From: Flammeovirgaceae bacterium
GTDB lineage: Bacteria; Bacteroidota; Bacteroidia; Cytophagales; Cyclobacteriaceae
Assembly: GCA_021298015.1 (NCBI GenBank)
Contig: JAJTGY010000028.1
Span: forward strand, 1-51,578
Reading direction: 5' to 3'
Length of the DNA: 51,578 nucleotides
In this document: piece after piece, positions 7,913-17,575 of the stretch
Layout: each line of letters opens with the position of its first letter
Numbering within the stretch: the first letter of the stretch is position 1
Translations under genes and position numbers: made by a program
The notes under the pieces: generated by a model
Told to the model about the DNA's origin: nothing
The model's input: only the letters and a program-made list of their open reading frames with translations
The model's database searches: none

Positions 7913-9049
7913 TTACGAACGGTAGCGATAGGCGAGCAGAATCATCACCGCGAATAGCAAGGCCACCAATGCCATTGCATATCGCAGGTTTGAGAGGTCT
8001 GCAAGAAAACCAATAATCGGGGGGCCAAACAAAAACCCGGAATAGCCCACCGTGGTTACCATGGCTAAGCCAACTCCGGGTGGAAGGTCGCGCGCATTGC
8101 CGGCCAGACTATAGGCAATGGGCACTACAGCCGAAAGGCCAACGCCCACAATGAAAAATCCGGTGATGGTAGCATAGGGGTGTATCCAAAGGATAGCCAG
8201 GGCAATACCGCTCAGGGAAATTAATCCGCAGATGATCATCAGATTCTGATCGCCAAAACGCAAACGCGCGCTGTCGCCTACAAAACGCCCTAATGTCATC
8301 GCCAGGGCAAAAGCCGAGAGGCCGATGGGGGCAAGTGCTTTTTCTGCTCCGGCAATGTTCTCCATGTAGTTGGTACTCCAGTCCGCCATGGCGCCTTCAC
8401 CCAGCATGCAGCAGAATGCGATGACCCCTATGCTCACCATAGCGGCATTGGGTAACCGAAAGGCGGGCGCTTCTTTGTCCTTGCGCTCGGGTTTATCGTG
8501 AATGAGGTAATAGCGGGCAATCAACACGCCCGCTACACTCACCGCGGCAATAGCTGAGAAATGAAGTAGTAAGCTGGTATCCAGTTTGGCAAATAATGCC
8601 CCGAACAATCCGCCCAGCATCATCCCCAAACTAAAGAGGGCGTGGAAGGAAGTCATGATGGGCTTGCCGTGTCGTTGTTCGACCATTACCGCTTGTGAGT
8701 TCATGGCCACATCCATCATGCCGGCCGAAACGCCAAGAAGAAAGAAGACAGCTGAAAGAGCTCCCACGTGAGGCATCAGGGGAATCAAGGGAAAAAGCAG
8801 GCAGTAAGTCAAAACCCCGAATAGTGTGATCCTTCGGCTGCCATGGCGTATGATTACCCACCCCGTGAAAGGCATGGCCAGCAAGGCACCAAATGAAGAA
8901 GCCAGGAGCACGAGCCCGATGGTGCCGTTATCGATCGCAAACTGATCCTGAATGCGGGGCAAACGTGCGTAATAGGTGGCGTGCACGAAGCCATTGATAA
9001 AGAAAACCAACTTTACGGCCAGACGTGCAGGCGAAAAGGCTCTATGCAT
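7913..9049 (-). CDS. MFS transporter
   Basis: The 378-residue polytopic membrane protein has about 12 hydrophobic segments in two halves. The N-terminal half has FVHATYYARLPRIQDQF and the loop RHGSRR, resembling the YbjJ/fucose-permease-like subgroup of the major facilitator superfamily. A cytoplasmic loop (HDKPERKDKE) separates the halves near residue 190. Substrate and direction cannot be assigned. Downstream on the same strand are the acetyltransferase and hydrolase; upstream, a hairpin separates it from the P-type ATPase gene. Confidence 0.85.
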   Translation of the reverse strand: MHRAFSPARLAVKLVFFINGFVHATYYARLPRIQDQFAIDNGTIGLVLLASSFGALLAMPFTGWVIIRHGSRRITLFGVLTYCLLFPLIPLMPHVGALSAVFFLLGVSAGMMDVAMNSQAVMVEQRHGKPIMTSFHALFSLGMMLGGLFGALFAKLDTSLLLHFSAIAAVSVAGVLIARYYLIHDKPERKDKEAPAFRLPNAAMVSIGVIAFCCMLGEGAMADWSTNYMENIAGAEKALAPIGLSAFALAMTLGRFVGDSARLRFGDQNLMIICGLISLSGIALAILWIHPYATITGFFIVGVGLSAVVPIAYSLAGNARDLPPGVGLAMVTTVGYSGFLFGPPIIGFLADLSNLRYAMALVALLFAVMILLAYRYRS

Positions 9050-9063
9050 CGCGGTAAATTATG

Positions 9064-9090
9064 AAAAACGCCCCGAGGAAATAGGCGTTT
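9064..9090 (-). terminator. Rho-independent terminator after the P-type ATPase gene
   Basis: Read on the minus strand, AAACGCC (9084-9090) pairs with GGCGTTT (9066-9072) and a run of T follows. It lies between the end of the ATPase gene and the start of the MFS gene, in the correct orientation to end the former. Confidence 0.6.
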
Positions 9091-9103
9091 GGCATTGATC
9101 AAT

Positions 9104-11614
9104 TTACGAAAACGTTTGAACAGGTTTCCGGTGGCGATGCCAGAGTTTGACCAGTTCGAACCAGATTACCGAAAGCACACCCACCAGAGCGGATAACCCA
9201 AACTGCATGGTGCTGAGGTGCCGGACGTGAAAGAAGCGACTCACGGGGTCAACATAAAGAATCACAGCCAGCAGGGCGATGGTGGAAATTAAAATGGCCC
9301 GCAGCATCCAATTGTTATACTGGGCCGAGACCCACACGGAATGATAAAACGATCGGTTGACCAATGTGAGCACGATGTTGGCTGTGACCAACGTGGTAAA
9401 AACCAGGGCGCGGGTCAGTTCTTCATCGAAGCCCATCGCAACGGCAATTTGATAACTCGTAAGAGTGCCTAGAGTGATCGCCAAACCCTGAACGATGCTG
9501 ATGGAGAGTTCAGAAAAGTTGAGGAACGATCGGCTGGCGGGTCGTGGCGGCTGCTCCATGCTGCGCGGCTCCAGGGGTTCATTTTCGTAGATGATGGAGC
9601 ACGTGGGTCCCATAATCAACTCCAGAAAGATGACATGTACAGGCGTAAAAATGGCTGGATAGGCCCAACCCAGAAGGAGCGGCAATGCCACTGTGAGAAT
9701 GATCGGAATGTGGATGGAGATAATGTATTGTATCGCCTTCTTCAGATTCGAATAAATCTTTCGGCCCATGGCCAGCGCAGTCACCAGCAGGCTCAAGTCA
9801 TCCGTAGTGAGAATGAGGGCCGAGGCCTGCCGTGCGATTTCTGATCCCCGTTTTCCCATGGCAATGCCGATATGTGCGGCCTTGAGTGCCGGCCCATCGT
9901 TAACGCCATCGCCCGTCATGGCCACCACTTCGCCCTGCCTTTTCAGGGATTCGATAATCCGCAACTTGGCTTCGGGAAACATGCGCGTAAACAAATCTCC
10001 GCGTTGTACTTCCCGGTCAAATTCAGCGTCATATAAGGTGAGTAGTTTTTCACCTTGCACCGGGTGCGACTCGGCCGGAAGGCCTGCCTGCCGAGCAATA
10101 GCGCGGGTCGTTATCTCGTTATCGCCCGTAATCACTTTGATGCGGATGCCGGCTTTTTGGAATTGTTCAAAAATTGACCGGATGTGCGATTTGGGCGGAT
10201 CGTAGAATGCAACCAGACCCAGGTAGCGCAAGACAAATTCTGATTGGTTTGTCGGTAGGTCATGGGGTGTGGTTGCTGCTTCCGCTACTGCCAATACGCG
10301 GAAACCTTCCGCGGAAAGCGCGTGATATTGCTGGTTGATACGATCAAGTTCCCCGGGTGTCAATTGGCATTGACGAATAACACCCTCAACGGCTCCTTTC
10401 GTGGCGATGATTTGATGGCCGTCATCGTTGGCAAATACATGGGTCATCATCGGGGGTTTTCCGCCCAGCGGGTACTCATGCACCAGACGATAGGCACTAC
10501 GCTTGTCAACGCTAACCGAAGAGTAGGCCTCATGCAGCGCTTTCTCCATGGGGTCAAAGGGCACGGGCTCACTTGCCCACATGGCCATCTCCAAAATGTA
10601 ACGGCCTTCCGGTGCCAGCTCACTTTGGTCGCCCAGCGTAAAAACCTGATCTCCGGAAACAATCTTCTTCAACTCCATCCGGTTTTCCGTGATGGTGCCG
10701 GTCTTATCCACACACAACACAGTGGCCGCTCCCAGTGTTTCAACCGTTTTGGTCTGTTTAACGATGACGCCTTCTTTCATTAGCCGCCAAGCCCCCAACG
10801 CCATGAACGTGGTGAAGGCTACCGGTATCTCTTCGGGCAGCACCGACATGGCGATGGTCAAGCCCATTAACAGGCTGCCAAGCAATTCGCGCGACAAAAA
10901 GAACTGATACCCCCAAATGAGAAGGAACACGGCTCCCCCGGCCAGGGCCATCTTTCGCACAAAAGTTTCAATCTGCTGCTGAAGCGGTGTTTTTTCTTCG
11001 GATATCTCACTTAGCGATTTTCCAATTTTGCCCAGTTCCGTTTTGTCACCGACTGCGTTCACGCGCATGACGCCTAAACCCGTGGTGACCAGCGTACCCT
11101 GAAACACGGTTCGGGCGTTTGAATCGTCTGGCGATTTGGGCACGGTAAAGGCTTCGCCTGTCAGAATGGATTCGTTTACGGTGAAGTCGTTGGCTTGCAG
11201 CAGGACGCCATCGGCAGGAACGAGTTTGCCTTCGTCTATAACTACGAAATCGCCAACCACCACATCGCGGCTTTTGACTTGCGTTACCAAGTTGTTGCGG
11301 ATGACCGTTGCCAGGGGCTGGGTATAGTCTTGCAACGCCTGCAGGGCTTTGCGGCTTCGGGAGTCCTGATAAAAAGAAATGGCGGCAACCGCTGCCAGTG
11401 CGGCCAACATGTAAATGCCCTCGGTAACCTCACCCAACACGAAGTACACACTGGCGGCTACCACCAGCAGTAAAAACATGGGTTCCGTAACCGTTTCTTT
11501 GAAGGCAACCCAGGTGCCGCTCTCTGCGCTCTTTCGGATTTCATTGGAGCCGTGCTGTGTGCGTGAGGCCAGCACGGCTTCGTCTGATAAACCTGCGAAA
11601 GGAAATGGGTTCAT
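9104..11614 (-). CDS. Cation-translocating P-type ATPase (P2-like, ion uncertain)
   Basis: The 836-residue protein has the full P-type ATPase architecture: an N-terminal cation-ATPase domain, the actuator motif LTGEA (TGE 152-154), the phosphorylation site DKTGT with Asp303, and the hinge MTGDGVNDGPA, with about ten membrane segments. The M4 motif is PEEIP (260-264) instead of the PEGLP of SERCA-type calcium pumps, and M6 reads LELIMGPTCS in place of a NxxTDG-like site. This places it in a bacterial group usually annotated as calcium- or generic cation-translocating, but the ion is unproven. It appears to be transcribed alone, ended by the hairpin at 9064-9090. Confidence 0.88.
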   Translation of the reverse strand: MNPFPFAGLSDEAVLASRTQHGSNEIRKSAESGTWVAFKETVTEPMFLLLVVAASVYFVLGEVTEGIYMLAALAAVAAISFYQDSRSRKALQALQDYTQPLATVIRNNLVTQVKSRDVVVGDFVVIDEGKLVPADGVLLQANDFTVNESILTGEAFTVPKSPDDSNARTVFQGTLVTTGLGVMRVNAVGDKTELGKIGKSLSEISEEKTPLQQQIETFVRKMALAGGAVFLLIWGYQFFLSRELLGSLLMGLTIAMSVLPEEIPVAFTTFMALGAWRLMKEGVIVKQTKTVETLGAATVLCVDKTGTITENRMELKKIVSGDQVFTLGDQSELAPEGRYILEMAMWASEPVPFDPMEKALHEAYSSVSVDKRSAYRLVHEYPLGGKPPMMTHVFANDDGHQIIATKGAVEGVIRQCQLTPGELDRINQQYHALSAEGFRVLAVAEAATTPHDLPTNQSEFVLRYLGLVAFYDPPKSHIRSIFEQFQKAGIRIKVITGDNEITTRAIARQAGLPAESHPVQGEKLLTLYDAEFDREVQRGDLFTRMFPEAKLRIIESLKRQGEVVAMTGDGVNDGPALKAAHIGIAMGKRGSEIARQASALILTTDDLSLLVTALAMGRKIYSNLKKAIQYIISIHIPIILTVALPLLLGWAYPAIFTPVHVIFLELIMGPTCSIIYENEPLEPRSMEQPPRPASRSFLNFSELSISIVQGLAITLGTLTSYQIAVAMGFDEELTRALVFTTLVTANIVLTLVNRSFYHSVWVSAQYNNWMLRAILISTIALLAVILYVDPVSRFFHVRHLSTMQFGLSALVGVLSVIWFELVKLWHRHRKPVQTFS

Positions 11615-11643
11615 GGCTTATGGTGCCATGAATATACGTAAGG

Positions 11644-12333
11644 TTAGTTTAGCGAATTGAAATAGTTTACCAGTTCGGCCATCTCATCCTCGGTGCGCAA
11701 CTTCATTTTCTTCTCCGAAGTATACTTTTTGAGTTCTTCCGTTTTCCCGGGCAACAGTTCAACCAGGTCGCTTTTTCGTTTTATCTTCTGGAATTTCCCT
11801 TCACTCGCCAGGTAATAATTGACGTCCGTTTGAAAGACGATGTTTACCGTGGCAGAATGATACGCCTTATCCGTCAGCTCCCGTTTTACAATGCTCTTGA
11901 ACAATGTTGCTTTTCCTTCGGCCAGATGTTGGCAGAGGTAGCTGTTTGTGCCGTCTAGTTTTTGGAAGGAATATTTTTGGGTTACCATTTTGCCTTCGCG
12001 GGGTTCGGCCAGGTAGAACTCCTTCACCATGGCACCGTAGGCAATCATCTCTTGCCCGGTGGCTTCGGATACGTAGTGAATTTCCTGCTTAATCAGGTCG
12101 AGTTTGACCTGGACCTTTTCAATTGCCTTGCCGTTGTTTAGAAAAATTGAAGCGGGCAGCCAATTTTCGTAGTAATAGGCACTGCCATCTGAAGTCGCTG
12201 CGCTCTGGTAGCGAATAGGCTCTCCATTGGGGCCTGTGAGCATGTTAAATTGGCTTACACCGGTGCTCATTTGAGCTTTAGACGTTGCGACCAGAAGAAA
12301 AAACAAGCCGAGAAGGGATAAACTCTTTTTCAT
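11644..12333 (-). CDS. Exported protein of unknown function
   Basis: The 229-residue protein begins with a clear signal peptide (about 20 residues, cleavage near SKA-Q), so it is periplasmic or surface-exposed. No catalytic motif or known domain is recognised. The mature part is mixed beta-strand-like with many Lys and Glu, and the C-terminal 40 residues are lysine-rich (KIKRKSDLVELL, KKYTSEKK). It lies 16 nt downstream of rny on the same strand and may be the last gene of that transcript. Comparable proteins of this size are common as hypothetical genes in Cytophagales. Confidence 0.75.
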   Translation of the reverse strand: MKKSLSLLGLFFLLVATSKAQMSTGVSQFNMLTGPNGEPIRYQSAATSDGSAYYYENWLPASIFLNNGKAIEKVQVKLDLIKQEIHYVSEATGQEMIAYGAMVKEFYLAEPREGKMVTQKYSFQKLDGTNSYLCQHLAEGKATLFKSIVKRELTDKAYHSATVNIVFQTDVNYYLASEGKFQKIKRKSDLVELLPGKTEELKKYTSEKKMKLRTEDEMAELVNYFNSLN

Positions 12334-12349
12334 AGGTTGATTGGATTAG

Positions 12350-13915
12350 TTACTTCGCATATGCTACACTTCGCATTTCGCGGATTACGGTTACCTTAAT
12401 TTGCCCCGGATACTGCATATCCCGCTCAATTTTTTGCGAAATCTCAAAACTAAGCTGATTTGCACGCTCGTCCGTGGCCTTTTCGGCATCCACAATAACG
12501 CGTAACTCACGGCCGGCTTGTATCGCATAACATTTTTCCACGCCATCAAAGCTCAACCCCACGGACTCCAGTTCTTTTAGGCGTTTGATGTACTGCTCCA
12601 TCACTTCACGCCTTGCCCCGGGGCGCGCGCCACTGATGGCATCGCAGGCCTGCACAATCGGAGACAAGATGCCGGTCATCTCAATTTCATCGTGGTGAGC
12701 GCCAATGGCGTTGCAAACCACGGGGTGTTCCTTGTATTTTTGCGCGAGTTCCATGCCGACAATGGCATGGGGTTTTTCCAGTTCTTCCGGCCACACCTTA
12801 CCAATGTCATGCAACAGGCCGGCCCGTTTCGCCTGCTTCACATTAAGGCCCAGTTCCGAAGCCATAATGGCGCAGAGGTTGGCCACTTCGCGCGAGTGCT
12901 GTAACAGATTTTGACCGTATGACGACCGGAAGCGCATGCGGCCGACCATTTTCACGAGTTCGGGGTGCAACCCATGGATGCCGAGATCAATCACCGTGCG
13001 CTCGCCTATTTCCACAATTTCATCTTCGATGTTCTTCGTGGTTTTTGAAACAATTTCCTCGATGCGGGCCGGGTGAATGCGCCCATCCTGAACCAACCGA
13101 TGCAACGAGAGCCGGGCAATCTCCCTGCGCACAGGATCAAATCCCGAGATGATGATGGCTTCCGGAGTGTCGTCTACAATCAATTCAACTCCGGTGGCAG
13201 CCTCCAGGGTGCGGATATTGCGACCCTCGCGGCCGATAATTTTTCCCTTGATGTCGTCACTTTCGATGTTATAGATCGATACACAATTTTCAATCGCGTG
13301 TTCGGTGGCTGTGCGCTGGATGGTTTCCACTACGATCTTCTTGGCTTCCTTGGTGGCCGATAGTTTGGCCTGCTCCATGATATCCTTGATATAGGAGTTT
13401 GCGCGGGTCTGGGCTTCTTCCTTCAGGGATTCCACCAGTTGTTCGCGGGCCTGTTCTGCGGTGAGCTTGGCGATGTTTTCCAACACCGCCACTTTCTGTG
13501 CGTTAAACCGGTCGAGTTCTTCCTTTCGCTTTTTCACCAATTCGTGTTGCTGGGCCAGGCTTTGGCGCTCTTCGTCCAGGTCGGCCTCTTTGCGCTTAAG
13601 TGTTTCATGCTCTTTGGCCAGCTGGGCTTCCCGCTGTTTGATCTTCTGCTCGTTGGCAATGATCTGGTTCTTTTTCCGGTTGGCCTCTTCTTCAAACTCC
13701 TGCTTCATCTTCAGGAATTTTTCCTTGGCTTCCAGAATCCGGTCTTTCTTGATGTTTTCGGCCTGGAGTTCCGCTTCTTTAATAATCAGGCGCGCACGCT
13801 CTTCATCTTCCTTTTTCCGCTTTTTCTGTTTGCGCTTGTAAAACAACGAGCCGAAAAGCAAACCCAGCAGGATGCTAAGGGCAACGGCAATGAGAATAAT
13901 GGCAATGTTTTCCAT
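12350..13915 (-). CDS. rny: Ribonuclease Y
   Basis: Endoribonuclease that initiates mRNA decay, anchored at the inner face of the membrane. From the chosen ATG at 13915 the protein is 521 residues, the normal length. The order is an N-terminal transmembrane helix ([15 protein letters not shown]), a long charged coiled coil to about residue 190, a KH RNA-binding domain with [13 protein letters not shown], and an HD phosphohydrolase domain with [12 protein letters not shown]. An upstream GTG would add 7 residues but is less likely. It follows zapA by 33 nt in a long minus-strand gene run. Confidence 0.96.
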   Translation of the reverse strand: MENIAIILIAVALSILLGLLFGSLFYKRKQKKRKKEDEERARLIIKEAELQAENIKKDRILEAKEKFLKMKQEFEEEANRKKNQIIANEQKIKQREAQLAKEHETLKRKEADLDEERQSLAQQHELVKKRKEELDRFNAQKVAVLENIAKLTAEQAREQLVESLKEEAQTRANSYIKDIMEQAKLSATKEAKKIVVETIQRTATEHAIENCVSIYNIESDDIKGKIIGREGRNIRTLEAATGVELIVDDTPEAIIISGFDPVRREIARLSLHRLVQDGRIHPARIEEIVSKTTKNIEDEIVEIGERTVIDLGIHGLHPELVKMVGRMRFRSSYGQNLLQHSREVANLCAIMASELGLNVKQAKRAGLLHDIGKVWPEELEKPHAIVGMELAQKYKEHPVVCNAIGAHHDEIEMTGILSPIVQACDAISGARPGARREVMEQYIKRLKELESVGLSFDGVEKCYAIQAGRELRVIVDAEKATDERANQLSFEISQKIERDMQYPGQIKVTVIREMRSVAYAK

Positions 13916-13948
13916 GAGTGGGATATTTTGACCCACCCGCAGGCAGCG

Positions 13949-14236
13949 TCAGCTGAGGGACTGTGAAACGAGTTGATTGAGGTGGTTAACTTTCTCTACC
14001 ACCGTTTGATCAATAACCTGAAGATTTTCTTCGTCTTTTAACTTATCGACCAAACAATCGAAGGCAACCATGGCGAGTAGGTCCTGCTTGTCGTCTATGC
14101 CAAACTGGGACCGGTAATGTTTGATTTTTTCATTGATTGCCTTACCAGCCTGGCGTATGCGCTCTTCATCGCTCCGCTTCACCTTCATGGGGTACTCCCG
14201 GTCGGCAATTTTGATTTTTATTGAAAGATCGTCCAT
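13949..14236 (-). CDS. zapA: Cell division protein ZapA
   Basis: The 95-residue protein has the ZapA pattern: an N-terminal beta region (IKIADREYPMKV), a central helix (RIRQAGKAINEKI) and a C-terminal coiled coil. ZapA binds FtsZ and promotes bundling of filaments in the division ring. It lies 6 nt after an uncharacterised coiled-coil protein and 33 nt before rny, an arrangement seen in other Bacteroidota downstream of pheT. Confidence 0.9.
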   Translation of the reverse strand: MDDLSIKIKIADREYPMKVKRSDEERIRQAGKAINEKIKHYRSQFGIDDKQDLLAMVAFDCLVDKLKDEENLQVIDQTVVEKVNHLNQLVSQSLS

Positions 14237-14242
14237 TAACGG

Positions 14243-14539
14243 TTACTTACTCAAGTATGCTATGCACTTGTCAATCTCCTTAATATACTCGTCTACTTTC
14301 CGCTTCAACTCCGAAACTTCACTGTCTTCCGGGTGAATATGGTCTACAATCTTAGTGATTTTTACCTGATTCTTAAAATTGGACAATTGGTCATCGCGCA
14401 GGCGAATGCTCTGGCGGAGGTCTTGATTTTCAATCTTTAACGACTTGAGTTCGTCTTTTAGGCCCTTGTGCTCGTTTAGCAGTACCAAAATTTTGCGTTC
14501 CAGGCCGTTCAGGCTGGATTTCAATAATTCCTGATCCAT
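14243..14539 (-). CDS. Small coiled-coil protein, possible ZapA partner
   Basis: The 98-residue protein is almost wholly predicted coiled coil: heptad-like leucines run through residues 5-55 (LLNEHKGLKDELKSLKIENQ) and again through about 75-98. There is no signal peptide or enzyme motif. Its position between pheT and zapA, with a 6-nt gap to zapA, suggests a role at the divisome comparable to the coiled-coil protein ZapB, but sequence similarity to ZapB cannot be claimed by eye. Confidence 0.75.
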   Translation of the reverse strand: MDQELLKSSLNGLERKILVLLNEHKGLKDELKSLKIENQDLRQSIRLRDDQLSNFKNQVKITKIVDHIHPEDSEVSELKRKVDEYIKEIDKCIAYLSK

Positions 14540-14570
14540 GCGCGAGGGAATTGTGTGGTCGAAGATAAGA

Positions 14571-16982
14571 TTATTTCCGAATTACTGCACTCATTTGTTT
14601 TTCAAACGCAGTCATTAACCGATTCATCGTCTTATCAATTTCCTCATCGGTCAGCGTTTTGGTTTCGTCAAGCAACGTGAAGCCGAGTGCGTAGGCTTTT
14701 TTGCCGGGCGGAATTTTTTCGCCCTCGTATACGTCAAAGGCGATGATGTCGCGAATAAGTTTTTTCTCAGTGGTTCGCACCAGGGATTCGATTTCAGCGA
14801 AGGTCACCTGCTGATCAAGCACGAGAGAAAGATCGCGCCTTACCTCGGGGAAGCGAGGTATCTCCTTTACATCAAACCGGGGATTGGCACCCGAAAACAA
14901 AAGGTCGACTGACAAGTCGGCAAAGAACACGTCCTGTTTTACTCCGGCTTCGCGGCACAAGGCTGCTTTTACCTTACCCAGGCGACCAATTTCCTGCTGG
15001 CCGGTCCACAAGGCCATACCGTACTCTAGTTGAGAGTCATGCACCGGTTTTTGCTCACATGAGATTCCGCAGCGCTGCAGCACATTGACGACCGCTTGCG
15101 TAAGATCAAAATACCCGGCAGGTTGTGCAGGCCTGCGCCAATTTTCCGCTTCCGCATTTCCGCTGATATAAAGGGCCAGGCGATCATCTTCGCGGTAGCC
15201 GGTCGGAGTCTTGCCATATACCTTACCGAACTCGTACAACCGAATGTCTTTTTGTTTTCGGTTAATGTTGTGACTGAGCACTTCCAGACCAGTGAATAGT
15301 AACGTCTGCCGCAGAATGCCCTGTTCTTCGCTGAGTTTGTTGAGAACCTCAACGGGTTCCGATCCATAACTCAGATTGAGGCGCTGCTGGTACGCCTCGC
15401 GCGTCAGCGAGTTGGTTAGTATCTCATACAAGCCCTGACTGCTTAACATTTCGCCCAGGGTGTGGGTGAAGGTATGGCTGGCTTTTTCAGGAAATGCCGC
15501 CAGGTAATCAGTGCCCGCGATTTCGGATAACTCAATATTATTGAACCCGTAAATGCGCAGTATTTCTTCCACAATGTCGGCCTCCTGCGTTACGTCAACC
15601 CGATAGGGTGGCACCGAGGCACTAAAGCCTTGGGATGTTGCCTGCATGACCTCGATGTCGAGACTTTGCAAAATGGTATGAATGCGCGCTGCGGGCAGCA
15701 CTTTTCCAATCAATCGGTTGATGTTGGCATAGCTCACCTCGATTTTCCGATTCTGAATTTTGGTCGGGTACACATCCACCACATCAGACGAAATGGTGCC
15801 CCCGGCAAGCTCGCGAATGAGCAGGGCAGCCCGTTTCAACGCATACACCGTTAGGTTCGGATCAGTACCTCGCTCGAACCGGAACGAGGCATCCGTTTTG
15901 AGTTGGTGCAATTGCCCGGTCTTGCGGACGTAGCTGGGTGCGAAACACGCGCTTTCCAGGAAAATATTTTTTGTTTTGTCGCTGATGCCGGAGTTCAGCC
16001 CTCCGAATACTCCGGCAATACAAAGACCCGCCTCACGGTCGCAAATCATCAGGTCATTCGAGCTCAGTTTTCGCTCCTTCCCATCTAATGTGACAAATGC
16101 GGTGCCGGCCGGCAGAGTCTTTACGACTATTTGGCCTCCCCGGATTTGATCAGCATCGAAGGCGTGCAAGGGCTGGCCGGTTTCGTGTAGCACGAAGTTG
16201 GTGATATCCACGACATTGTTGATCGGTGTAAGTCCGATGGAGAGCAAACGGTTCTTAAGCCACGCGGGTGATTCTTTAACCGTAACCCCGGATAAGGTGA
16301 CGCCCGAATAACGCGGGCAGGCGTCAGTATTTTCTACGGCAACGGAAATCGACAGTGCTTGATTGTCGGGTTTGAAATTATCTACGGAGGGCCAGCGGAT
16401 GTCACGACCGGTGGCCGCTTTGATGTCGCGTGCGGCTCCTATGTGCGAAGCGGCATCCGCCCGATTGGGTGTCAGTCCGATCTCCAGTTGATAGTCGCTT
16501 TCGATCTGAAAGAATTCGGCAGCCGGTTTGCCAACAGGTGCGTTCGCGGGGAGCACCAGGATACCCTCGTGGCTTGCGCCCAGTCCGATTTCATCTTCCC
16601 CGCAAATCATGCCCTCGGAAACCTCGCCCCGGATTTTGGCTGATTTGATTTGAAAAGGCTCGCCTGCCGTGGGGTGAAGGGTAGAGCCCGGCAACGCCAC
16701 CACCACTTTTTGTCCGGCAGCCACGTTGGCTGCTCCGCAAACAATAGGTACAATCCGGCCTGCGCCCAGGTCAACGGTGGTGAGTGAAAGTTTATCGGCA
16801 TTGGGATGTTTCACACAAGTCAGTACCTCGCCAATGACCAAACCGCGAAGTCCGCCTTTCACGGTTTCAAAAGGCTCTACGCTTTCCACTTCCAACCCGG
16901 TTGATGTGAGAATGGACGCGAGCTGCTCAGGGCTCTCAGGAACATCAATATGCTGCTTTAACCAGGAATAGGAGAGGGTCAT
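14571..16982 (-). CDS. pheT: Phenylalanyl-tRNA synthetase beta subunit
   Basis: The 803-residue protein is full length for bacterial PheT. Domains in order are an EMAP/tRNA-binding fold (about 40-150, LTCVKHPNADKLSLTTVD), the B3/B4 editing domain (about 210-380), B5 (about 400-475), the catalytic-like core, and a C-terminal ferredoxin-fold anticodon-binding domain (about 705-803, EIPRFPEVRRDLSLVLD). It pairs with PheS, which is not in this window, to charge tRNA-Phe. It is followed on the same strand by the coiled-coil gene, zapA and rny, and preceded by an NYN-domain gene 10 nt away. Confidence 0.97.
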   Translation of the reverse strand: MTLSYSWLKQHIDVPESPEQLASILTSTGLEVESVEPFETVKGGLRGLVIGEVLTCVKHPNADKLSLTTVDLGAGRIVPIVCGAANVAAGQKVVVALPGSTLHPTAGEPFQIKSAKIRGEVSEGMICGEDEIGLGASHEGILVLPANAPVGKPAAEFFQIESDYQLEIGLTPNRADAASHIGAARDIKAATGRDIRWPSVDNFKPDNQALSISVAVENTDACPRYSGVTLSGVTVKESPAWLKNRLLSIGLTPINNVVDITNFVLHETGQPLHAFDADQIRGGQIVVKTLPAGTAFVTLDGKERKLSSNDLMICDREAGLCIAGVFGGLNSGISDKTKNIFLESACFAPSYVRKTGQLHQLKTDASFRFERGTDPNLTVYALKRAALLIRELAGGTISSDVVDVYPTKIQNRKIEVSYANINRLIGKVLPAARIHTILQSLDIEVMQATSQGFSASVPPYRVDVTQEADIVEEILRIYGFNNIELSEIAGTDYLAAFPEKASHTFTHTLGEMLSSQGLYEILTNSLTREAYQQRLNLSYGSEPVEVLNKLSEEQGILRQTLLFTGLEVLSHNINRKQKDIRLYEFGKVYGKTPTGYREDDRLALYISGNAEAENWRRPAQPAGYFDLTQAVVNVLQRCGISCEQKPVHDSQLEYGMALWTGQQEIGRLGKVKAALCREAGVKQDVFFADLSVDLLFSGANPRFDVKEIPRFPEVRRDLSLVLDQQVTFAEIESLVRTTEKKLIRDIIAFDVYEGEKIPPGKKAYALGFTLLDETKTLTDEEIDKTMNRLMTAFEKQMSAVIRK

Positions 16983-16992
16983 GGATCAGTTT

Positions 16993-17523
16993 CTATTCTC
17001 TATCTTTTGCCTTAAAAGTTATGCGTTCAAAGTAGCTGTCGAGGCTAATGAAACTAGTGCCCTGCATATTCTTTAGCGAGCTTGACGCCTGATCCCAGAA
17101 GTAGATCTCAACTTTCCACTTCTTCTTAACACATCTTTCAAGAGTCGGGAGATAGTCTTTGTCCCCGGCAACTATTGCAATTGTTCCCGGTGTCGGATTA
17201 TCGTCTAAAGCATCCCTTATCGCATTAGTGAGTTCAGAATCGACACCCTTCTCTTTGCCGGAAAAAACGCTTCTTTCAAAAATCCTTGGATCAATACCAA
17301 GGGTCATTAATCTATTCCATAAAGTATCACTCTCTGGAGGCTTTGAACCGACTAACACCGTTTCCATAAGTGTTCTGCCGTCCCTTACACGCTCGAGAAG
17401 GGCGCCATAGTTTATTCTAAGCCTGATCACTAGCTCATCATCATAAAAGAATTTTTGGCGTGCAACCCGCTGTGCCTCGATATACAGGTTTGAGTTGTCA
17501 ATAAATAGATGAAGTCCATTCAT
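16993..17523 (-). CDS. NYN (PIN-like) domain protein, LabA/DUF88 type
   Basis: From the ATG at 17523 the protein has 176 residues and opens directly with the NYN signature LFIDNSNLYIEA, whose Asp would bind metal. Later acidic residues fit the same fold: a VDSELTNAIRDAL stretch and IAIVAGDKDYLPTL (Asp in GDKD). NYN proteins are PIN-like ribonucleases. The longer upstream reading frame is rejected because it runs into the DUF1684 gene. Composition is unusual: about 41% GC by hand count over three 60-base lines, visibly below the neighbours, suggesting recent acquisition into this operon. Its RNA target is unknown. Confidence 0.82.
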   Translation of the reverse strand: MNGLHLFIDNSNLYIEAQRVARQKFFYDDELVIRLRINYGALLERVRDGRTLMETVLVGSKPPESDTLWNRLMTLGIDPRIFERSVFSGKEKGVDSELTNAIRDALDDNPTPGTIAIVAGDKDYLPTLERCVKKKWKVEIYFWDQASSSLKNMQGTSFISLDSYFERITFKAKDRE

Positions 17524-17575
17524 AGCCTTGGGAATTTGAGTTGCAAAAGTAGTCAAAACTGGCGATCGAAAATCA

